64,000 nucleotides of DNA from Siphonodentalium dalli (Eukaryota > Mollusca > Scaphopoda > Gadilida > Siphonodentaliidae), in NCBI GenBank assembly GCA_032622095.1, contig CP136061.1:188920369-188984368 (forward strand), given 5' to 3'. The stretch's first letter is position 1; every line of letters begins with the position of its first letter. Below are positions 58,276-64,000 of the stretch, piece by piece. The notes under the pieces are model-generated. The model saw nothing but the letters and a program-made list of their open reading frames with translations, was not told the origin of the DNA and did no database searches. The position numbers and the translations under genes were made by a program.

Positions 58276-58689
58276 TCTATAGACTACTGTAACCTTGTTC
58301 CTCAACTTAACAATTGTTCAAATCAACAAAACCGACTTTAACCATACATAATGCACACTAAGTGTGCGTTCGATTTGTCAACTTGACACATTTGGATACA
58401 TATTTGCAAAAGTAGTAAGAAGTAAATGTTGCGTCTTATTGCTTTTAAATGAAGAAGTGAGCTACGTGACTGATCAGCTGTCAAAAATGTCTTTTAATCA
58501 TAGTTGTATCTCAAATCAGACTATATATTCTGATAAGGCAGCATTGCATAATTCCATTTCTTTAAATGTTGGGAGATAGCAGTCGAATCACTGGTCGAAT
58601 CAGGTAGAATATAAAAATGTTACTAGTGCTATAGATGCATTCAGAAAACGAAAATAGTCATGCTTGTGTTTTCTCAAAACATAGGAAGC

Positions 58690-61600
58690 TCACAGCTTTA
58701 ACATACGTTGCGTTTCAGCTTCTTCAATTTTGAGATCACACACAACACCTCTATGTTTGTTTTCATAATGCGAAGGCATATGGTAACTCCAGTACACTAC
58801 ATGACATTCTGCGCAAGTAACAGGCCTGTTCGTGCACGGTGCACTATCCTTGGAAACAGCCGCAGGCTTTAAACTGAACTTTGTGTATAGAACACAATTT
58901 GACACAGGAATCGCGGTTTTGTGGGTGGTTTTTTTCACATCAATTGAGCATCCCATCTGACCACAGAAGCCACACACAATGTCAGCAAGCTCTCCCTTTA
59001 TAATGTGAACTCCGGTATGCAATCGACACGACTTTTTACTCAACTTCTTCTTACACACTTTGCAGACAGTTCCTTGGTCCTCTGGTGGGGATTCACCTGG
59101 CGTGAAGAAAATGGGAAGTCCATTCTTATCCTTATATGGACCGTCATCACAAATGGTCGGTTTCTCCGGTGCCTCGGTCGAGTCAAATGCTTCTTGCAGT
59201 TTCTCACGTACGAAATGAAACTTAACAGTTCCGTCGTTCACATTCATTTCGGGACTTAGCACGCGGCAAGCTTGTATCGGGCATGTTATTGTGCTGCCAT
59301 TTTTATCTGCCTTCCACACGAAGCGATCTTCTTCTTCCTCCAGGATGATCACTCTCCCTGAGGCAACTCCAGTGTCACTTGAATCAATGAAACTCCTGGA
59401 TTTGTTGTCACGGTCAACAAGCTTGTCAACAACAAATAGAGTAAGGCACAATCCATACAACTTAGATGGATGTTTTGGACTGGTTTGTGTGAGACATGTT
59501 GCAATATCCTTTACTGTAAAATGTTCAGATGAAATTGCTGTTGCAGATGAGTTAGAGTTGAATGATGGGAATTTAGATAAACCCTGTACTCGTCTCAAGC
59601 GGTCTCCAGATTTGCATACACCGACATTTTTGGACATCAACCTGAGGACAGTAGCCTTGAAAACAGACTTTCCATCTACCAATATAGTAGGTGATTGTGT
59701 CGACTCGTCACTCTGCAAATTGTTTTCGAACTCAATCATTGCATCAGAATTCTCTGCCATATCGTCTGGTGTGTCCTGGTTTACAACTTCTTGAGTTTTA
59801 TCTGTGACCCCAATTACATGACCATTCGGCTTCATCATTGTCACTTCTTTATCCTTGATTTCAGTGGTCACTGATTTCGGAAGTTTTGACAGAGCAAGTG
59901 ACCTCCCACTATCCCATATGCTCTGTAAATCAAGGTGTCCACATTTCAAGTTTCCTGTCCATTGTGATGGGCAAGAATGGTCTATTGGACCACTGAGCCT
60001 GGTCGCCTTCCGTCGCCAATCGGGATGTTTTGCATAAATCCTCTCCATGACCGACGATCGATGGAGCCTCTGTTCGAGTTGCAGAATATCGCAGGCTCGG
60101 TCGTGTGTCTGTGTGCGAACACTGGAGAATAATTGTTCCACTTGGTCGCTACCAAGTTGATAGAGATACAATGGTTTCTCTGGATATGACATTTTAAACT
60201 TGGCGGCACAGAAGAAAGCATCTTGCACATTTGACTGAATGTCGTGATAAAGAACGTTTGGCATGAGTTTGTTATTGTCACGATATAAATGGAGAAGTGT
60301 ATGTGCAAGTGCACTTATGTCCACTAAGGCCTCTTCAATCGGCATGCTCGGTTTTGCGAAGAATGACAAGAGTCCATCACAAATCACTTTCATTGATGCT
60401 AGCGCTGGGATCATTTCGACCATTCCTGCTGTCCAATTTGATGTCTCCCATGAACATGTGAATTTGTCCACAAGCTTTACAGCTAGTGGCACATTTTGTT
60501 TGTCCACTGGGTTCAGTATGCTCTCAATTTCCACAAGTTCATTCTTTGCAAGCAGCAAACGCAAAACGCTTGCATTTAAGTTTATATCATGAATTGTCAC
60601 ACCTCCTGATAGAATATTGTTTCTCACACGCTTTATGATATGTTTGGGGTCATAGTTCACTGTGATGTTGCCCTCAGCTGTCATGGTGTCGAGCCGATCT
60701 AGCTTTGAAAGTTCAGAATATAACCTTGCACTTTTGTCGAGTTTGTGTGTGATCATCGCGTGTAACACACTTCTGCGCACACCATCGCCATCTGTTGCTA
60801 TGTTTATTATTGGGCCATGCGAGAGATCCCACGACTTGATAAACACATTGAAGATTGAATGCTGTAGGTCGGCTGTCTTATGGTTACATATTGGTAACAC
60901 CAATATAGGTCTACCATGGTAGTTTGTCTCACTAACTTGAGAAAATGCGAACACACATGCCTCTGATGCTAAGTGAATTACATCGTTCTCTAACTTTGTT
61001 TCCAAATTAGAAACCGAATGCATGCTGTTGAATATAAGCTCAGTGGGAAGTGTGTGGTTCGCACAGAATCCTTCGATCCTGTTAGTGGCGTCATCCCACC
61101 GAAGCCGTTTTTCCACAGCTATTTCGTCCACTTTTAAAGACCACACACATTTACTCTCACCAACAGATTTCTTTTCCAATTTGACATTTTCGGACAACTG
61201 AACATCCATATTATCAAGCGACAATGCACACAACTTGGTCTTATGTAAATTGTACTCTGTAGAAATTATATTATATGTGTGAGAAAGACTTGGTAGTCCT
61301 GACGTTCTGTGTAAAATATGCAGAAGTCTTGGGCCACCTGCTAACAGTATCATCCCTGCAATATCAAAATCTTCACAGCTATAGCCTTTTGGTGAATATA
61401 GCCCCGATATAGCTGACGTTATTTGTTCCATAATGAATCCAATGCTGCGGTTCTGCCTCACACACACTGCAAGCAACTGCTTTATTCTTGGGATGTTGTT
61501 TTCAGAAAGAAGTTTTGTTATCTTTTTATATACAGACATTTGATTTTCAAGAAAAATCTTGTGTTTCTGGGCAGTATGTGAACGTAGTCTTGTCATCGTG

Positions 61601-62193
61601 ATGAATGCATTTTTTTCCTCCAATTTTTCCACAAGCTGGTCATGATTTAGAAACGAGTTGTTCATGTGGCTAATATCTTTTGCGGACACTGTTGCACGAT
61701 TTAACAGTTGTTTTAGTTTTGTGTTGCATGTCAGTGTCAGACAATCCGGACATGATTGTTCCTTGCTTCCGGCTGGAAGGATCATGTTCCTCGAAAAACA
61801 TCTCACTGAGTAGACGGCTCCATTGATTGGAATGAAGTCAAACTCTCCGGATGTGTGTACTTGGTAAGGGTACTTGTTGTGAAAGTTTGACCCAAGTTGT
61901 GTCTTCAGGCCAGCACATGTAACTTGATGCTGAAAAGATGTTATTTCAACATCCTCTAAATCTGCCACTGATGTCGATGGAGGCGGTGTCACTGTATCTG
62001 AAGTGTGCGCCTCTCGCAGATCTCCATGGCTTGGAAGTTTTTTCTTTTTGCTGCTTTCGAAAAAATCGGTCACCAATTTTGTGCCAGCAGGTCGCTTCCG
62101 AGTACATGATAGTTCGTGCCTTTGTTGATTTGTCAGATTATCGTTCGTAAAATCTTTTCCACACGATGGACAGTGTCGCGGTTGATCAGCCAT
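58690..62193 (-). CDS. DDE/E-type transposase of the 7.48-kb transposon, 1167 aa
   Basis: One uninterrupted exon from ATG at 62193. N-terminal C2HC finger (C8, C11, H26, C30), then a basic KKKKL stretch at 49-53. The central region has features of an RNase H-fold transposase of the hAT/P class: D356 (WSLKVDEIAVEKRLRW), D468/D470 (NIATDGDGVRRS), a YDPKHIIKRVRNN block (514-526) resembling the segment after the second aspartate in P/THAP9-type enzymes, and E686 (GSDQVEQLFSSVRTQ). The C-terminus carries several Cys/His clusters: C1044/C1047/H1059/H1063, C1074/C1077, and C1127/C1130/H1142/H1147. No disabling change is seen. The exact superfamily is uncertain (hAT5, P-like or another); catalytic residues are assigned by motif only. 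Confidence 0.8.
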   Translation of the reverse strand: MADQPRHCPSCGKDFTNDNLTNQQRHELSCTRKRPAGTKLVTDFFESSKKKKLPSHGDLREAHTSDTVTPPPSTSVADLEDVEITSFQHQVTCAGLKTQLGSNFHNKYPYQVHTSGEFDFIPINGAVYSVRCFSRNMILPAGSKEQSCPDCLTLTCNTKLKQLLNRATVSAKDISHMNNSFLNHDQLVEKLEEKNAFITMTRLRSHTAQKHKIFLENQMSVYKKITKLLSENNIPRIKQLLAVCVRQNRSIGFIMEQITSAISGLYSPKGYSCEDFDIAGMILLAGGPRLLHILHRTSGLPSLSHTYNIISTEYNLHKTKLCALSLDNMDVQLSENVKLEKKSVGESKCVWSLKVDEIAVEKRLRWDDATNRIEGFCANHTLPTELIFNSMHSVSNLETKLENDVIHLASEACVFAFSQVSETNYHGRPILVLPICNHKTADLQHSIFNVFIKSWDLSHGPIINIATDGDGVRRSVLHAMITHKLDKSARLYSELSKLDRLDTMTAEGNITVNYDPKHIIKRVRNNILSGGVTIHDINLNASVLRLLLAKNELVEIESILNPVDKQNVPLAVKLVDKFTCSWETSNWTAGMVEMIPALASMKVICDGLLSFFAKPSMPIEEALVDISALAHTLLHLYRDNNKLMPNVLYHDIQSNVQDAFFCAAKFKMSYPEKPLYLYQLGSDQVEQLFSSVRTQTHDRACDILQLEQRLHRSSVMERIYAKHPDWRRKATRLSGPIDHSCPSQWTGNLKCGHLDLQSIWDSGRSLALSKLPKSVTTEIKDKEVTMMKPNGHVIGVTDKTQEVVNQDTPDDMAENSDAMIEFENNLQSDESTQSPTILVDGKSVFKATVLRLMSKNVGVCKSGDRLRRVQGLSKFPSFNSNSSATAISSEHFTVKDIATCLTQTSPKHPSKLYGLCLTLFVVDKLVDRDNKSRSFIDSSDTGVASGRVIILEEEEDRFVWKADKNGSTITCPIQACRVLSPEMNVNDGTVKFHFVREKLQEAFDSTEAPEKPTICDDGPYKDKNGLPIFFTPGESPPEDQGTVCKVCKKKLSKKSCRLHTGVHIIKGELADIVCGFCGQMGCSIDVKKTTHKTAIPVSNCVLYTKFSLKPAAVSKDSAPCTNRPVTCAECHVVYWSYHMPSHYENKHRGVVCDLKIEEAETQRMLKL

Positions 62194-62198
62194 TGTAT

Positions 62199-62279
62199 CT
62201 GAAATTAGAAAGATAAATAAATTGAGTATATCACTGACTATACACTGGGCTATATGGTGAATATCAATTATTTTCTCAC
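62199..62279 (-). other. Predicted 5'UTR intron of the 1167-aa gene
   Basis: On the minus strand a strong acceptor, TTTCTAATTTCAG, ends five bases before the ATG. A good donor, GAGAGGTGAGAAAA, lies 81 bases upstream. A short non-coding first exon spliced just ahead of the ATG fits a functional transcription unit. RNA evidence is lacking. Confidence 0.5.
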
Positions 62280-62372
62280 CTCTCTGATATGACGATAATA
62301 ATATAGTTATTAGATATTATTTTAAAATACACATCTATGCCCTGAAAGTAAACGAGAATAAATTAGACAACA

Positions 62373-62462
62373 TTGCACAAGTGGTTGAATAAGATGTACA
62401 TGTATGTCATAACCGGTCGACCGGTTATGTATGACATCCATCTTATTCAACCACTTGTGCAA
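62373..62462. repeat. 90-bp palindrome upstream of the 1167-aa gene
   Basis: TTGCACAAGTGGTTGAATAA and TTATTCAACCACTTGTGCAA are perfectly complementary, and the centre ACCGGTCGACCGGT is itself a perfect palindrome. A small asymmetry lies between (GTACATGTATGTCATA against TATGTATGACATCC). It may be a tiny MITE or a regulatory/replication structure of the transposon. Confidence 0.85.
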
Positions 62463-63160
62463 ACAATTTGCCATAATTTCACACTTGAGCAGTGCCATAC
62501 CTTCACCTAAATGATGATTTGACATGATGGGCAGTGATGGGGAGAACAAAATCATACCAAAAGCATACATTTAATGAAAATGATCTCTAAAGCAATTAAT
62601 CAGCACAGTGATCAATACAGTAATAAACTGTATCCATCATATGATATAAATTACTGTAAAGCTGACAGCATACATGTACATTACCAAGGTATGATTCAGA
62701 TGACATCACTTTCCTTAATACTTGAATAGTGCTAAGGTATCTTGTGGTATCTCATTGTCTTGTTAATAATCTGGCCAAGTTATTGTTTTGATATAGGATA
62801 GATAACTCTATTCTGGTTCCCAACAAAATGTGATAGTATTTTGATTGTAAATTCACTTTATTTGTAAAGTTAATGCATATTTTAACATTTTCTTTTTGCA
62901 CATAGGGGCCAGGGATGTTATCCACTATTTTGGGGAAAATACAGAACAAAACTCTTGTTAATAACTGTGAAACTTACCATAATCTCGGGAGAATCTTGAC
63001 CAAGCGTTCAACCATTTTCTGGTGATGACAAAATGCACTGAAGAAAAGCATATTCCGTTAGAGACTAGTTCCATTTTCATAGTAGTATGGGCCTAAATTC
63101 ACTTGAAAGTTATTAACAACTGTTTCCGCCAGTTTTCGCATCTTTATTACTGTTTTAGTG
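62463..63160. other. Right non-coding part of the 7.48-kb transposon
   Basis: Expected to hold the promoter of the minus-strand transposase gene. AT-rich; no TATA box stands out from background. From about 63165 the G-rich block mirrors the left end. Confidence 0.5.
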
Positions 63161-63467
63161 TTTTAAGGGGGGTGGGTGTCCAAAAATGGTCGGAAAAAAC
63201 TGTCGAAAACGGAAAAAAATTTGGCGGTGGGGGTGGGTGGGTACAAAAAATGATCGAAAGGGAAAAAATGCCATACGTGCCAGTACGTGCCTGAAATTTT
63301 TTTCCGACCCCCCCCTGTAAATAGTGTCAAATAACTCAAATTATCTATCAAGTTTTCCTTCCATCTCAGATCTTAGGTGAGTGATATTTCACTCTCCTCT
63401 GTGAAATTTTAGGTGAGTGATGGCGAGTGAGAGTGATCACTCTCCATTCCGGTCAGTCCCTGAATTG

Positions 63468-64000
63468 TGCATGAAAGAAACTCACCAAACCAATTTAATT
63501 CAGTAATTATATAATATATCTGTCAAATTCTTGGAACTTTGAGAGTATAGTTCTTAGCCTTTAAGTAAATAAAGTGTTGCTAAGTTGTTTTATCATAACT
63601 AACGTGATGACAAAGACTTTCTCTGAATTATTAAATTGGTTTAGATAAATGTTCCACCTTTCTGGTATATACAAACACAGATGTATATAGTATTGCTTGT
63701 AAACACATAAGTTGTTAACATTATGAATTGAGATTAATTGTTGTTCCTGTTTCCATGTCTAGTCATTGTTTATTGGAGCTGTGTAAATAAATAAATGTTA
63801 CATTTAAATTGAATACTAGTCATACAAGTTATATATTTTGCAAAGACTACTTTTACATGTGACATGCTCATGTAAAATTCTTACTGACAAGTTTTTATAC
63901 ATTAAAACCCTGAACAATTATAATTTCAAATATAACATCAATAATGAATTTCTATACATTTACAATGTAATATTAATAGTCTAATAATGATATTGCAAAT
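63468..64000. other. AT-rich HUWE1 intron sequence, or 3' flank of the hAT, to window end
   Basis: Joining 55980 to 63468 restores a continuous AT-rich 3' flank of the 804-aa ORF. No hAT right terminus and no HUWE1 exon were seen before 64000. Confidence 0.5.

Larger units (their letters stand above)
55981..63462 (-). mobile_element. 7.48-kb apparently autonomous DNA transposon, 5-bp TSD
   Basis: Ends CAGGGACTGACCGGAAT (55981-55997) and ATTCCGGTCAGTCCCTG (63446-63462) are perfect 17-bp inverted repeats, flanked by AATTG at 55976-55980 and 63463-63467. Looser mirror similarity continues ~180 bp inward, including GAGAGTGA clusters and CAGGGGGGG...GGCACGTA blocks (about 56090-56130 and 63275-63320). 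It carries one gene (58690-62193, minus). The ~2.7 kb left of the gene is non-coding and holds a nested hAT. The 5-bp duplication fits the hAT5 group more than classical hAT or P (8 bp). It lies just 3' of the 804-aa hAT ORF. Confidence 0.9.

Noticed and set aside
59291-59794. 167-codon plus-strand frame
   Set aside because: It is antisense to the 1167-aa transposase and has no independent support.
1-64000. tRNA, rRNA or CRISPR features
   Set aside because: I looked for A/B-box-like tRNA words, conserved rRNA blocks and short regularly spaced direct repeats, and found none that hold up. Tandem arrays here have long, eukaryotic satellite-type units.

Overview
The window is a stretch of animal nuclear genome. 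It is AT-rich, with split exons, large introns, one 100-N assembly gap and very dense, nested transposable elements. The HUWE1 exons, the many ACATGTACATGTA-like motifs, Helentron-like elements with ~170-bp core repeats and LINE tails ending in tetranucleotide runs suggest a lophotrochozoan marine invertebrate, most likely a mollusc. That assignment is inference.

The only clear host gene is HUWE1 (giant HECT-type ubiquitin ligase), on the + strand. Three coding exons lie at 39507-39605, 49541-49657 and 50131-50291 and encode most of the first ~120 residues. The exon with the start methionine was not found, and the next exon lies beyond the window, so everything after 50291 sits in an intron of more than 13.7 kb.

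Region 1-13 kb: ordinary AT-rich DNA with a Helentron-like element (2933-3921), small TTAA-flanked MITEs, a 216-bp near-perfect palindrome (7459-7674) and decayed LINE pieces. Region 13-25.9 kb: two direct copies of a 3.2-3.8 kb inverted-repeat unit (13091-16878 and 21179-24329), separated by a ~746-bp tandem duplication and a divergent ~185-bp satellite array. A 1.29-kb TTAA-flanked element interrupts the second copy. Region 25.9-39.5 kb: a LINE inserted in a palindromic MITE and itself holding a MITE, another Helentron-like element, a Mutator-like fragment, a 691-bp recent duplicate, a hAT element with intact 8-bp TSD, and a TA-flanked element holding a BED-finger hAT.

The 9.9-kb HUWE1 intron (39606-49540) is a set of nested insertions: a hAT-type element (39905-47430) contains a second member of its own family (40260-46818), which contains TA-flanked elements of one unusual family. 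A Harbinger-like element follows (48563-49429). The next intron holds an inverted-repeat element, a decayed BED-finger hAT, an open 804-aa hAT transposase, and a 7.48-kb DNA transposon (55981-63462). This transposon has matching termini, a 5-bp TSD and an intact 1167-aa DDE/E-type protein; it is the best candidate for a complete mobile system here. The two large transposase ORFs look like transposon enzymes, not host genes.
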